Below, in pieces: positions 44,755-56,335 of a DNA stretch of 64,000 nucleotides. The position numbers and the translations under genes are program-made. This stretch comes from Trichobilharzia szidati (lineage: Eukaryota > Platyhelminthes > Trematoda > Strigeidida > Schistosomatidae), in the NCBI GenBank assembly GCA_944472155.2, contig OX235272.1:98710020-98774019 (forward strand), in the 5' to 3' direction. How positions within the stretch are numbered: the stretch's first letter is position 1; every line of letters starts with the position of its first letter. A model generated the notes under the pieces. The model did not search any database. It had not been told where the DNA came from and worked only from the letters and a program-made list of their open reading frames with translations.

Positions 44755-44880
44755 AGTTAATATGATTATGAGCGATAATTTCGGCTCGAAACGTCAACCG
44801 GTTGTTGACAATGAATCACTGTGTGATATTTAAAATAAACTTATCTAATTTGAGATTCTACAACAGTGCACAAGTTCTAC
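44755..44880 (+). repeat. PLE-terminal hammerhead-like unit (diverged copy)
   Basis: Reads taatatgattatgagcgata, then ggctcgaaacgtc, then aatcactgtgtgatatttaaa and cagtgcacaagttcta. It is collinear with the units at 14374 and 16123-16590. Stem II is GAGC/GCUC and GAAACGUC is kept. The upstream inverted arm is missing. Confidence 0.55.
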
Positions 44881-45521
44881 TCTTACATTTAGTTAAGTTT
44901 TTGGGATAAATAGCAGGTGTTCCTTTGACGTGTAATGGAATGCTGCTTAAACTCAACGCCAACGCCAAGGAAAGGTGGGCTGCAGAGAAATATTTCTCTG
45001 TTTCTCATTGTAATTTATTCGAATTGTCTACTGCACAGTAGTCCGAAAATGTTGTAGATGAATCTAAAATTTTTCTTTTGTATAAAGGTTCTCAGAGCCT
45101 AGCAGATTGTCTGAAACCGACGGACATGAGCACTAATGAAAGCCGACGAACCGTTAGGAAGTAAATTGTTTGTTGTGCTTGTCTCAAATCAAGCCATATT
45201 TCAAAGTCTTTTCCCTTAAAAAATAAGTGTTATATAGATGGATGCAAGGTGCACACACTACTTCATTTGGGTATTAATAATAAGGCTGCGGGTTCGGTAA
45301 CGCCTCAGTCGAACAAAAACGGGGAGCAACGTGTTAAAAAGGGGTATAGAAGTGGGACACTTCATTGAGAGAAAAGGGGAAATAAGTGGGAAGTTGCAGA
45401 GAATTTCTCCCAGACTCCGCACAATGTCCCTTTTATGTCACATATTCCCCCCCCCCCTTTTTGACGCATAATTTCCCCTAATCAGCTTTATTTCCACCTA
45501 TTACTCGAGTAATTTCCGGAG

Positions 45522-46215
45522 AAGTTCAACAATAGCGTCCCAGGAGTGTATCCGCTCCAATGACCTTGAACGCATGCTAGTGGTTGGCTAACGGCATCTG
45601 TTATTATCATAACTGAAATATTAACGCTATTCACCAACTTGAGAGCGAAATTCACGCAGATCACGTTTTTAAGTACTGTTTGGACAATGTGTTAATAGCT
45701 CGTTAAGGTTAGGATAAGGGTTAAGGTGTAAGTATTGGGGTTAGGGTTAGGATCAGGGTTATAATTAGCATTAGGGTTGGGATTAAGGTTAGGTTTAGTG
45801 TTAGGGTTAGGATTAAGCTCATGGTTACGATTAGGGATAGATTTATAGCTGATGTCACTTATTTTAATTTTTTATTATCCACGTTTTCCTGGTAAATAGT
45901 CGTCTGTCCTCTTGCTGGAAACCATAATAATTTAACTGAGGGCTTTTTTGAAAGACTTCAAGCAGGATGAGGGAGATAAACTATTCACAAAAGCAGTTTA
46001 TTTGTAGTCATGTCAGTGAATACATGTACAGAAACTAGTCTAACTTAGCAGCTGATACTCCTCGTTACAAATGGAGGAAGATAACCTGTTTAATGCGTTT
46101 TCAAGCATTTTTTTGTCAATAAACATCATTTTTGATCAGACATTCCTGATTTTTATGATTGGTCAGCCGAAGGTCACTCGTGCGTTCGCACTCCTGGGAC
46201 GCTATTGTTGAACTT
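45522..46215. mobile_element. Candidate TIR element enclosing telomere-like repeats
   Basis: Termini 45522-45567 and 46170-46215 are inverted; the outer 27 bp (starting aagttcaacaatagcgtcc) match perfectly. The 694-bp unit has no transposase frame, so it would be non-autonomous. I saw no clear target-site duplication. A degenerate GGTTAG-type array lies inside at 45703-45842. Confidence 0.6.
45703..45842 (+). repeat. Degenerate interstitial telomeric-type repeats
   Basis: About 140 bp of GGTTAG/GGTTAAG variants with several perfect ggttaggg units. TTAGGG is the schistosome telomere repeat. Divergence between units indicates age or a non-telomeric origin. Confidence 0.8.
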
Positions 46216-47429
46216 AGCCCCTTTGTAATTCGAATGAGCTAAAGTAGAATGATTGTCTTTTAATATGAAGTGGGGTGAGGATCTACATTATCACATTTCA
46301 TATTTACCTCGCTTGGGGTTTCCTCGTCCCTCATTAGCTAGAATAGTGGCGGTCAATTGGATTTTTGATTTTTCATAGGTAGGTGCTATCGTGTGCGGTT
46401 TTGTATGGTTGTGTTATGCGTGGTTTGCAAGCAAGTTTGATGAATATAACATTTGACTATTCTAACGTTTTTCCACTGTTTTTTATGCAGATACAATACT
46501 CTTTTTGATGTACAATCTCTTGAAACTGGTTAGTCATTTTGGTGGTTATCAGTTACTAAGATCCCGTTGGTCCCAATGCATTTCTTGAGTTGTGGTAATA
46601 CGTACAATATTTTCTACTGCGATATTTCTCAATCACATATTCTAGTATTCTGTGTTTCTTGGGAATTAACTGTAACAAGCCGTGCCAATAATGTGCTTCG
46701 TTAACGAGGCCTTCCCAGCTAGCAATGATTTCGGGCGCAAAGCAGAATGTTTGGGGCAGACTTCGGGAGAACACAGTACAGGAAAATATTGTTTTTTTTC
46801 AGCTACAAAAGCCTAAAAAAGTCAAATATACTGCATTTACACAGAAATAGACGCTTATAACGCCTAAAAAGGCATGAACGCAATAACCCATACAGTACGC
46901 GAAAATACATCGCGACAGCGATAATCCTCATCCTATGAAGTGTGAATTCCGCATTACACCTGCCCGCCACCATGAAGTACATACATTGAACTATCCTAAA
47001 AAGGAAACAAATTATTAGTGAGCGAGGTAGTAATCAACGGTCACACTTATACAGATATTTGACATAATAATAATGGTATAATAAACATGGTTATTCAGCT
47101 GTAGAAATTAATTATTGGGTAGAAATTGAATTACTTGTTTATAAATAAATGGTCACACTTAAAGTCAATTTTTAAATGTTTAATTTTCCCCTACACATAG
47201 AGTGGCTTTATTGAATATCCCCGCAATGACGATTGTTGCTATGTTGCTATTGGTTTCAAATGGCCTTGGTTTTAAGGGGAAGATTTAACTGATGTAATAT
47301 TGCGATTTCGTAGATATAACTCAGGCTCATAGGTGAGAGAAAGTTATTATCTTGGAATAAGGACAAGTTGTTCATAAAGTAAGGAGGACATTATTTTTCA
47401 GTTTATTTATATATACTGTGTCAGTGTGA
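46216..47429. other. Non-coding stretch, nothing recognised
   Basis: No coding motifs. A 73-residue frame on the minus strand at 46556-46774 is not recognisable. Confidence 0.4.
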
Positions 47430-47800
47430 TGACTTTATTTTAGATCACCTCAGACAATGGAGTAAACACAGTAGCTGTCTTATTCTAGGTGATTTTAATG
47501 CACCTCATATAGACTGGGTGGCTGTCACATCTCCAGGATCCGCTAATAAGTTTGACAGCCGGTTACTCTTGACTACCATGGAAAATGCCCTGACACAACA
47601 TGTCTTAGGTAGTACAAGATTCGGTTCTATCCAAGGATCTTCCTTGCTGGACTTAGTGCTTACTCATGACAACGACGATGTGGATGGTCTAGTTATTCAT
47701 CCACCTCTAGCAAACAGTGTTCATGGGGTGTTAGATTTTAAATTAAGGGCTGGCAATTTAGTCCGTTTTCAACCCGAATCCCAACCTAGTGTTTGGCATT
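47430..47800 (+). pseudogene. CR1 ORF2 endonuclease fragment (left half of split element)
   Basis: Plus-strand frame reads LILGDFNAPHIDW (endonuclease motif), then ALTQHV, SLLDLVLTHDND and HPPLANSVHGVLDF, matching the endonuclease C-terminal half of the minus-strand CR1 nearby (GDFNVPHINW, STLDLILTH, LPPLGSSDHIVIAF). It stops at PSVWH where the other element begins, and its continuation is at 51965-52466. The family SDH catalytic motif is here SVH. Confidence 0.8.
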
Positions 47801-47853
47801 CAGATTCAGATTCAGATTCAGTTGATAAGGATAGAAGGCTCTTGTGGCCTGTG

Positions 47854-50629
47854 TTAATCTTTGCAAAATATATCTCTGCAGAGATCTAACTTCTCTTTGA
47901 AAGCGTTCACCGATGGAGCTGTTACTACTGAACCAGGTAAGGAGTTCCAGTCGTTGACCACTCTATGAGAGAATCTAAATTCTGCACGTATTTTAATCGT
48001 CCTCGGTTTGAGCACCTTTTTGCGGTGACCCCGTAAATGTATCCTAGAAGGAGAGAAAAGTTTAGAAAGGTCAGTTCCTAAATCACCCTTAAGTATACGG
48101 TAAGCCAAAATTAGGTCGCCTCTCTTCCTTCGGTATGATAACGGAAAGAGATTTAGATGTTCCATCCTCTTATCATAAGGAAGGTGTGAGATACCACTAA
48201 CTAGTTTCGTTCCTACTCTCTGTACTCTTTCCAGGATATATGCCTCCTTTTTGAAGCATGGACCCGCCGCTTGTACGCAGTATTCTAGATGAGGCCTGAC
48301 ATAGGTTGCGTAGAGTATTTGGAACATGCCCTCATCTAATCGTTTGAAAGCCCTACGGAGTGCCCATAGCATTCGAAAAGCCTTAGCTGCGGCTGCATTG
48401 CAGTTTGCAGTTGTTTTCAAATAATTGCTGACAATGATTCCTAGGTCCTTCTGTTCGTTAACATCAGGTAGTTCTGTGTCCCCTAGGGAGTATGACGTAT
48501 AAGACTTCTGACCTAAGTGCATTACTGCGCTTTTCCTAGAATTCATTTCCAAACTCCACAGGTTCGACCACTCAGCTAATTTATCTAGATCAGTTTGTAG
48601 GGCCGACCTATCCTCGCTATTGTTTACAGTTTTCCATATCTTAATGTCGTCTGCAAATAACAATGAAGATGAAGTAAGAATCCCTGGTAGCTCATTAACG
48701 TATAATAGGAATAGCAAGGGGCCTAATACAGTTCCCTGGGGCACTCCACTGGATACTGCTTTCCACCCTGATAGTACACCATTAACTCTAACCTTCTGCC
48801 TTCTATCCATTAGGTAATCCCTAAACCACTCACATAGGCATTGGTCTAGTCCGAAACCTTTAAGTTTACTAAGGAGACCTAAGTGGGATACTTTGTCGAA
48901 TGCCTTGCTAAGATCAATAAAAACCACGTCCAACAGAAGGTTTTTATCTCTGGCCTCGACCCAATCTTCCCTAGCTAACAGTAAGTTTGTTAAGCAGGAT
49001 CGTCCTGGTCGGAATCCATGCTGTTCAACTGCCAGTAAGCCATGTGTTTCAACATAAGCTAATAGCTGATCCCTTATAATAGTTTCCATTACCTTTGCTA
49101 TAATGCATGTTAGACTTACCGGCCTGTAGTTAGATACCAATTGCCTGTCCCCCTCTTTGAATATAGGGCTTATAATGGCATCCTTCCAGTCCCTGGGTAG
49201 CTTAGCCTGGGTCAGTGACATTTGGAAAATCTCCTCGAGTGGAATATATATTATATCCGCCAAGGAAATTAATAATTTAGGGTGAAGTCCATCAGGCCCG
49301 GGTGATTTACCTGGTTTCAGTTTAGACAGTAGTTTGAGGACTTTTGTGTGCTCTACCACAATTGAGGGCATCTGAGTGGCGATGGCAGTAACCTCGCCAT
49401 ATCCCTGGGTGGTACTATCAGACGAGAAGACGTCACAGAAGTATTCAGAGAGGTTTTCAGCCTTTCCTTCGTCTGACTCAGCCGTTTCTCCACTAATGCT
49501 TATGAGTGACGGTATACCATTGCTAGTTTTAGTCCTACGTTTAATATACGAGAAGAGCCTTTTTGGGTAGTGAACACTATCTAGCACAAGCCGTCTCTCA
49601 TATTCTATACGACTCTTGTTAATCGCATACTTACAGAGATTTCGAATTTTGCGGTAGTCTTTCTGGAAATTTTCCCTTCCTGTCATAATAAATTGGTCCC
49701 ATAAGTTCTTTCGCCGTCTTAATAGCCTCCTTATTTCACTAGTAATCCAAGGTGGCTTGTGCGATAGCTTTCGAGGAGTGTACCAAGGTATAAAAGGTGA
49801 AGTGACACAATCTAGTGTATTTCTAAATCCTACCCAAGCTTCCTCGACAGTCCGACTTGTATCTACTGACCAGTCAACTGAAGTTGCTGCGTTCCGGATT
49901 CCTTGTATATCCGCTTTCCAAATGTTTGGACGAGCAGATTTTGACCTGTGTATGAGAGAATGAATCTTAAACGTAAAAGCAATGACTATGTGGTCACTGC
50001 TGCCAAGCGGTGGAAGGCACCTAATGTCACAAACGTCCTCCTTCTGGTGTGTTAATATCAAGTCTAGAGTAGATGGATCATGTTCCGGGTGATACCGTGT
50101 TGGTGCATGCATATGTTGCACGAGTGCACATTCAAGCACTGTCAATGTGAACTCCCTATTGAAACAGGTATACAAACTAGTGGAGTTTAATTCCCCCCCA
50201 GTTAATGTGTGGAACATTAAAGTCGCCAACAACCAGACACCTATTTCTACTACCCCACGCCCTCAAGTGATTTAGAACGAAGTCATCAGCTTGGCTAGCA
50301 GGACTTCTGTAAATAACTCCGATCGTTAAAGTGCCTTTGCTCAGATTAATAACGCAACTTGCAGCCTCACTGGTGCCGCTGTCATGAGCTTCTGACAACG
50401 TTGACCTAATCCCTATGTCATCGCGGATGTATAGAGCAACCCCACCACCTTTCCGACTACTTACTCTATCTGCTCGAATACAGATGTACCCAGGTATGAG
50501 TGGAGTTAAGTCTACACCCACTAACAGCCATGTCTCAGTGATAGCAATCACATCAGGTTGTAGTCTTTCAGATAACTCTCCTAATTCGGCGAGTTTATTC
50601 CTAAGACTACAAGCGTTCGTATAGCACAC
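47854..50629 (-). pseudogene. CR1 ORF2: endonuclease-reverse transcriptase
   Basis: Nicks the target DNA and copies the element RNA. The endonuclease is encoded at 50629-50177 (ITETWL, YIRDDIG, VVGDFNVPHINW) and continues in another frame from 50232 to 47854 (STLDLILTH, SSDHIVIAF). RT motifs: KPGKSPGPDGLHPKLL, SNYRPVSLTCI, IDLSKAFDKV, SGVPQGTVLGPLLFLLYVNE, FADDIKIW (catalytic). The frame change sits at a run of seven G at about 50190-50200, which could be a real indel or a sequencing error. No good ATG lies at the start; ORF2 opens eight bases after the ORF1 stop, suggesting coupled translation. Confidence 0.88.
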
Positions 50630-50637
50630 CGAGACAC

Positions 50638-51726
50638 CTACGTGTTCATCCGGCTTATGAAGAGAGGTCTCGGCAGCATCGGTTTTCGAGACCTCACCAC
50701 CCGAAAACCCAATAACTTGAGATCTTTTTCACCTTTCTCTAGTCTGGCCTTTAGTTCAGCCACGGCTTCTCTTCTTTTGATTCTATCTTCTAAAGGCCAA
50801 TCAGGCCTTATTTTTAAGCTTTTATCGTTAATTTTGAACGCGTTGTTGAGGATGGTGCTTTTCTCTGTTTCATTCCCTAAAACTATCTTAAGTAGTCGTC
50901 GAGAAGTTTCCGTAGCATCAGGGTTTCGTTTTCCGATCCTGATGGCTTTTCTTACGTGAACTCCAATTGTTTTTTCGGGAAGTATTTCCCGGATTATGGA
51001 GCTAACCGCCTTCAGATCATCTGCATGTCGGGCAGCTGGATCTGTGTTCTTAGATTCCTCCAAATTCCAGATGATAACACTGTAACTGGAGTCCGTAGGT
51101 TTCTGAGTTTGGCTGGTACTAACAGCCATCGAGACCTTGTTGGTGAACTCGGTTGCTGTTTCTTTCCTTCGTTTATTTTGCTTCTTACCTGACGGCACCA
51201 ACCAAGTGGAGTCAGTTTCTTCCACTTTGTTTTCACCGCGACTAGAGGCCATTCGTGCACTAGACACGCTGCGCTTTGGGGTGGCCATTTCACAGGCTGG
51301 TGTTGCCATGCTGACACTACTTGCCCTTTTAGATTTCCTTTGCCGTTTGCGCTTAGTCGCTACAGACATTTGAGCACTCTGTGCCTCTTTTGCCCCCTGA
51401 GCTACAGGTGGCGATACAACTTCGGTTTTAAAATTATGTCCTGAACCGCCATTTTTGGCTATGATTTCTGGTACAGGCTTCTCGACTACGTCTTTAGTCA
51501 ATTTCTTGGACATCAGGAGTCCCACTGCCTCTTGGATGAGGACATCCAACGGGTTGCTGCAAAATTTGCACAGCCACGGAGATGACGGCATGCAACATCT
51601 CTTATAGGCTACTGGTGACAAACCAGTGCAAACCTTGTGAAACCATAGGCTTCAGTTGTCACACTGCATACCATCATCCACCGGAAAGTGGCAGTCCGGT
51701 CGTCCGCAATTGTTATTCAGACCCAT
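50638..51726 (-). pseudogene. CR1 ORF1: PHD-type zinc finger and RRM-like nucleic-acid-binding protein
   Basis: The likely start ATG is 51726-51724. Residues 7-56 form a PHD-finger pattern (C7, C12, C22, H30, C33, C53, C56); the expected fourth Cys at codon 25 is TGA (51654-51652). After that stop an open frame of 338 codons runs to TAG at 50638. It has a Lys/Arg-rich block (KRKRQRKSKRAS) and a C-terminal RRM-like region (SVIIWNLEES, IRIGKR, LLKIVLGNE, DRIKRREAVAELKARL). Such ORF1 proteins bind element RNA. One base change separates it from an intact frame. Confidence 0.78.
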
Positions 51727-51964
51727 AGCGCTAATTTGTTTCAACAACACAAATATATGTACGTGAAAACTGTGAGGTTTATACCAACCAAATACACAAA
51801 TGTATATACGTGAAAAAAAGCGTAAATACCGAACAAAACACAGACTGTGAATAATATGAACAACACTTCAACTAAATAAATCAGTTAAAGTGAACTAAAA
51901 AGCTTCTGATGTGGTTTAAACAACAAAAGCAGAATTTACTTCACAACGTAAAAAATGCCACTGT

Positions 51965-52466
51965 CCTTTTTCTGCTGACATAGTCGCCATAAAGGAGCGT
52001 GCTTCAACTACCGACTGGTCAGTCAATATGGTTTCATCCATTGAAGATGAATGGGATAGATTTAAGAATACACTTGAGAGGGTTACCACTGATTTCATTC
52101 CCTGGAGGGTTTCTAAAAGGCCAATAAATCGGCCACCATGGATAAATAGACAAGCTATAACACTCCTAAGACGGAGGAAAAGGTTCTGGAATCTCTTTGT
52201 TTCTACTGGGCTACAGCAGTTCCGGCTGAAATACTGTGAAACTAGAAACCAGTGTAAAACTTTGATTCACCAGTCAAGGATAGCTTACGAAACCCAGTTA
52301 GTTAAAAGTTCACCAGCCTGCCCAAAAAGACTCTTCTCATATTTGAAGAGAAGAACACGTAAGAGTGATGCTATCCCACCTCTTATGCTTGAAGATGACC
52401 AGACAAACATGGCTGAGGATAACTTGACTAAGGCTGAGGCTTTGTCCAAGCACTTTAGTCAAGTGT
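51965..52466 (+). pseudogene. CR1 ORF2 linker fragment (right half of split element)
   Basis: The plus-strand frame continues the element interrupted at 47800: TTDWSVNMVSSIEDEWDRFK, then PPWINRQAITLLRRRKRFW, CPKRLFSYLKRR and ALSKHFSQV. This is the segment between endonuclease and RT, collinear with DWSVDTSRTVEEAW and PKRLFSYIKRR of the minus-strand CR1. The RT itself is missing; gypsy element A follows. Confidence 0.82.
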
Positions 52467-52930
52467 GTGGAGTCCTCAAAAATAAACTTATCCAAATTTT
52501 ACTATTATGTAAAAAATGAACATATTGTACACTACTTTGTTTTAACCAAAAACTCTGTACTTTGAACTTCCCTCGAGTTTTAAAATAAATATATAATTCT
52601 GCCTTCGACTCTCCGTCTTCTCCACCATCTCAACTGCCGTCGATCAATTATAACAACCTGCTTTCTATCTCGAATTTTTGCAGGATCACCGTAGCCTCCT
52701 CCTACGCACTTTGGTCGACCTCCGGCAACGTCAACACTGGAGAATTAGGACTGGAGCAGTCTTCCCGCAGCACTTCTGGAATCCATTACGTTTATTGTGG
52801 AATTTGGATCTTTGTAAACCCAAGTAACAAAACTTTAATATATTCTTCCCGTAAACTCAATTGATTTGGTATTTTGTTTTCTATTTGAATTTGGGTTAAT
52901 AAGCTAACAGAGCAAAAGGTCCACCACAAA
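52467..52930 (+). repeat. Probable 5' LTR of gypsy element A
   Basis: Lies between the CR1 fragment and the primer-binding site. It has AATAAA near 52584 and tttgcaggatcacc near 52678, shared with the LTR-like region of element C. The start could be tgtgtggag at about 52466 or tgtacacta near 52530; without a 3' LTR the boundary is open. Confidence 0.5.
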
Positions 52931-52933
52931 AAT

Positions 52934-52944
52934 TGGTGAGCCCG
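52934..52944 (+). promoter_or_regulatory. Primer-binding site, gypsy element A
   Basis: tggtgagcccg, identical to that of element B at 59798. It fits a tRNA-Trp 3' end, as described for CsRn1-clade elements. Confidence 0.6.
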
Positions 52945-53121
52945 CTTCGAACATTTTTTTTCTTCTTCGATGGTTAACCGTTTTTTTGAACATTTTTGCG
53001 ATAGTTAACTCGTTTTGAACATTTTTGTTGCTATTTTGACCTTATAATCTCGCAGTGCTTAATTTTTGTTACCATACGTTTTGCTATTTTGTATATCTCT
53101 ATACTTAAATATTTTTTGACA

Positions 53122-54012
53122 ATGGCTCCACCTAAACGTTCCACTGTTGCTGAAGAAGGTAATAAAGGCGAAGAGACACAGAACTCTTCTAATAATGCCT
53201 TACCGGACTTAAGACTACCTCAATTTGATCTGGCTGAACCACGTGTCTGGTTCACAATCATTGAACAGTTGTTTGCAGCTCGAGGTATTACGTCGCAGAT
53301 TGCCATGTATGGTTGCGTATTAGCAGCAATACCCACGGAAGTACTACGAGAGGTTATCGATGTCATAGACAGCAAGCCTACAGACTCTCAATATGACAAA
53401 CTAAAAGCTGCACTTATCCAGCGGACCACCCTCTTCGATGAAAAACGCATACAACAACTACTTACTTCGTGTGATCTAGGTACAAAAAAGCCATCACAAC
53501 TACTTAGACATATGCGCCATTTGATTGGATCACACAAAGTAGATGACTTAATTCTACGTCAGATGTTCTTACAACGTTTACCACAAAACGTCCAACAAAT
53601 CCTAACAATATCTTCCAGGACGACAGACCTTGAAGAACTAGCTAAGATGGCAGACGATATCATGGACGTGTTATCAAATAGTGGCATAAATAGCGTGTCT
53701 ACAGAGGTAGTACCACCAAGCCCTTCCACATCTATGAAGGACACACCAATGTTTTGGTTACTTTCCCAGTTAACATCTCAAATGCAAGACCTACGACTGG
53801 AAGTATCTGAGCTCCGAGCACAGCGGAACCAGTCACAGACAGTATCCAAGCAACGGCGACCAAGATCTAGACGACGTTCTAGAACACCGTCTCAAAGCCG
53901 TAACATTTGCTGGTATCATAGGAGGTATGGGCATAATGCCCTGAAGTGTATCCGACCGTGCATGTACAATAGTGGTGACGCAACTCAGGGAAACTCCCTA
54001 GCCAGGCAGTAA
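53122..54012 (+). CDS. Gag of gypsy element A
   Basis: Capsid/nucleocapsid precursor of the retrotransposon particle, 296 residues from ATG 53122. The matrix/capsid part begins near [15 protein letters not shown] and has the [11 protein letters not shown] and FLQRLP motifs of Metaviridae-type Gag. An Arg/Ser-rich stretch ([16 protein letters not shown]) leads into the knuckle [18 protein letters not shown], a C-H-C-C arrangement characteristic of the CsRn1/Boudicca clade rather than the usual CCHC. The frame is intact. The stop TAA overlaps an ATG of pol (TAATG, 54010-54014), suggesting reinitiation or a -1 shift for pol expression. Confidence 0.88.
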   Translation: MAPPKRSTVAEEGNKGEETQNSSNNALPDLRLPQFDLAEPRVWFTIIEQLFAARGITSQIAMYGCVLAAIPTEVLREVIDVIDSKPTDSQYDKLKAALIQRTTLFDEKRIQQLLTSCDLGTKKPSQLLRHMRHLIGSHKVDDLILRQMFLQRLPQNVQQILTISSRTTDLEELAKMADDIMDVLSNSGINSVSTEVVPPSPSTSMKDTPMFWLLSQLTSQMQDLRLEVSELRAQRNQSQTVSKQRRPRSRRRSRTPSQSRNICWYHRRYGHNALKCIRPCMYNSGDATQGNSLARQ

Positions 54013-56335
54013 TGGCGACGGCTGTTACTGGCAATCATCCCAGTCGCCTTTTCTACGTGAGGGACTTGACTACCGGCACATTATTCCTGGTAGATACAGG
54101 CGCCGAGGTCAGTGTTATTCCCCCCTCACTATCCAGGCGATCAGCCAAAATATCTGGTAAACTTTCACTCCGCGCTGCCAATCAAACCAACATACAGACG
54201 TATGGTGAACAGTCAATGATTCTAGACCTAGGATTACGCCGACGTTTCACATGGATCTTCATAGTAGCTGACGTACGTCACGCTATACTTGGTGCAGACT
54301 TCCTAAGTCACTTCAATCTGTTAGTTGACATCAGCAAGAAAAAACTGATTGACAATTGCACCCAACTCAAGATCCACGGTATTACAGGTGACTACTCTGT
54401 TCATAGCATCTGTATAGAAAAGCCGGAGAGTGAAATGTTCTCTACCTTATTGCAACGATTTCCGAAAATCCTTAAACCGTCATGCAACGTCGAAGATATA
54501 TCTCATACAGTTACGCATAAAATCATCACAACAGGACAACCTGTGAAGGCACGTCCACGACGGTTACCACCAGATAAACTAGCAGCAGCTAAGTCGGAAT
54601 TCGAACATATGATGCAGCTGGGCATCATACGACCATCCAACAGTCCACGGTCTTCACCTTTGCATATGGTTCCCAAAACTAATCACGACTGGCGACCATG
54701 TGGAGATTATCGCGCTCTGAATAATGCTACGGTGCCAGACCGTTATCCTATACCTCATCTCCACGACTTCTCCTTGACGTTACATGGAAAGACTATTTTT
54801 ATCAAAGTTGACTTGGTTAGAGCATATCATCAAATACCAGTCGCTCCATAAGACATTCCAAAAACAGCAATTATCACACCTTTTGGATTATTCTAATTCT
54901 TGAGAATGCCTTTCGGTCTAAAGAATGCTGCGCAAACATTTCAGCGTTTTATGGACCAAGTTACCCAAGGTCTTGATTTTGTCTTTGTATATATCGACGA
55001 TGTCTTAATAGCCAGCTCATCGATGGAAGAACATATGGAACACTTAAGCTTGTTATTTCAAAGATTTGAACAATTTGGAGTTGTGATCAATCCAAAGAAA
55101 TGTATTTTTGGTTCCCCATCCATCGAATTTTTAGGATATCGAATAACTGCCGAAGGCATCAGACCTACCGAAGATAAGATAGAAGCTATTAAGAACTTTC
55201 CCGAACCTGATTCCTTAAAGAAACTCAGACGTTTCCTCGGGATGTTCAACTTCTACCGACGTTTTATTCCATCATGTGCCTCCATAGTTCAGCCACTGAC
55301 CGACCTACTTAGACGCAATTCAAAGAAATTTCAGTGGTCTGAAGAAGCAAAAGCAGCATTTTATAACGCAAAATATGCCTTATCCAACGTCGTAATGTTG
55401 TCTAATATCAATCCAGAAGCTTCACTCATTTTATGTACAGATGCATCGCAGGTAGCAGTGGGAGCAGTTTTACAACAAAAGTTCAATAATGACACCACTC
55501 CACTTGCTTTCTTCTCCAAAAAGTTGGAACCTGCACAAACCCGTTACAGCACATTTAGCAGAGAACTGTTAGCCATCTACCTAGCAGTAAAACATTTCAC
55601 CTTCCTACTACAAGGTAGACATTTTACTATCTTAACGGACCATAAGCCTCTCTGCTATGTTTTCACCACTTCGTTGGATAGACACTCTCCGAGAGAAGCC
55701 AGACAACTGGATTACATCTCACAATTCTCAACAGACATCCAGTTCATCAAAAGAGACTTTAATATCGTAGCTGATTCTTTATCTCGATCTGACGTTAATC
55801 ACCTATCTTCGATAGATATTAGCTTAGACAATATGGCCAAGCTGCAGAAAAATGACGCCGAACTTCATTCTTGCAGACGAAACTCCTCCCTACAGTTGCA
55901 GGACGTACCTATTCCCCTGTCTGATACAACCATCGTCTGCGATGTTTCAACTGGCGTTCATAGACCTTTTGTCCCACTAAGTTGTCGAAAACCTTTGTTT
56001 GAACATCTGTATTCCTTGTCTCATCCCGGTATACGTGCTACGGTCAAGTTGATCAGCGAACGTTTTGTTTGGCCCAAGATGAACTCCGATATTCGGAAAT
56101 GGGCCCACCAGTGCTTGCAATGTCAAAGATCCAAGGTACATCATCATACCGTTACACCTCCAAAGCAGTTCAGTTTACCGGATAGACGATTCCAACACGT
56201 GCACATAGATATTATTGGACCATTACCGCCATCCAGAGGATTTACTCATATACTTACTGCCATTGATCGATTTACCCGATGGGCTATTGCTTGTCCACTC
56301 AACGACATATCTGCAGAAAATACCGCCTTGGTTTT
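54012..56335 (+). pseudogene. Pol of gypsy element A (protease-RT-RNase H-integrase), two stops, cut by gap
   Basis: Protease: [59 protein letters not shown], then stops at 54849-54851 (TAA) and 54894-54896 (TAA), then RMPFGLKNAAQTFQRF and the catalytic YIDDVLIAS. RNase H: CTDASQVAVGAVLQQ, SRELLAIY, LTDHKPL. Integrase: zinc-binding SHPGIRA...CLQCQ, then HVHIDIIGPLPPSRG with the first catalytic Asp; the sequence enters the N gap at 56336, hiding the other two catalytic residues. Apart from the two stops 45 bases apart, the frame is open. Confidence 0.85.

Larger units (their letters stand above)
47798..51960 (-). mobile_element. CR1-clade non-LTR retrotransposon, nearly complete
   Basis: Minus-strand element with ORF1 (51726-50638), ORF2 (50629-47854) and a short 3' UTR ending in four CTGAAT units (47798-47821); terminal short repeats are typical of CR1. 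The 5' UTR lies between 51727 and roughly 51960. It is inserted into a plus-strand CR1 of the same clade. Only two or three lesions separate it from intact frames (a stop in ORF1 and a frameshift in ORF2), so it is a young copy. Confidence 0.88.

Noticed and set aside
45440..45475. Poly-C run as a polypurine/polypyrimidine tract of an LTR element
   Set aside because: No LTR, integrase or primer site in a compatible arrangement nearby.
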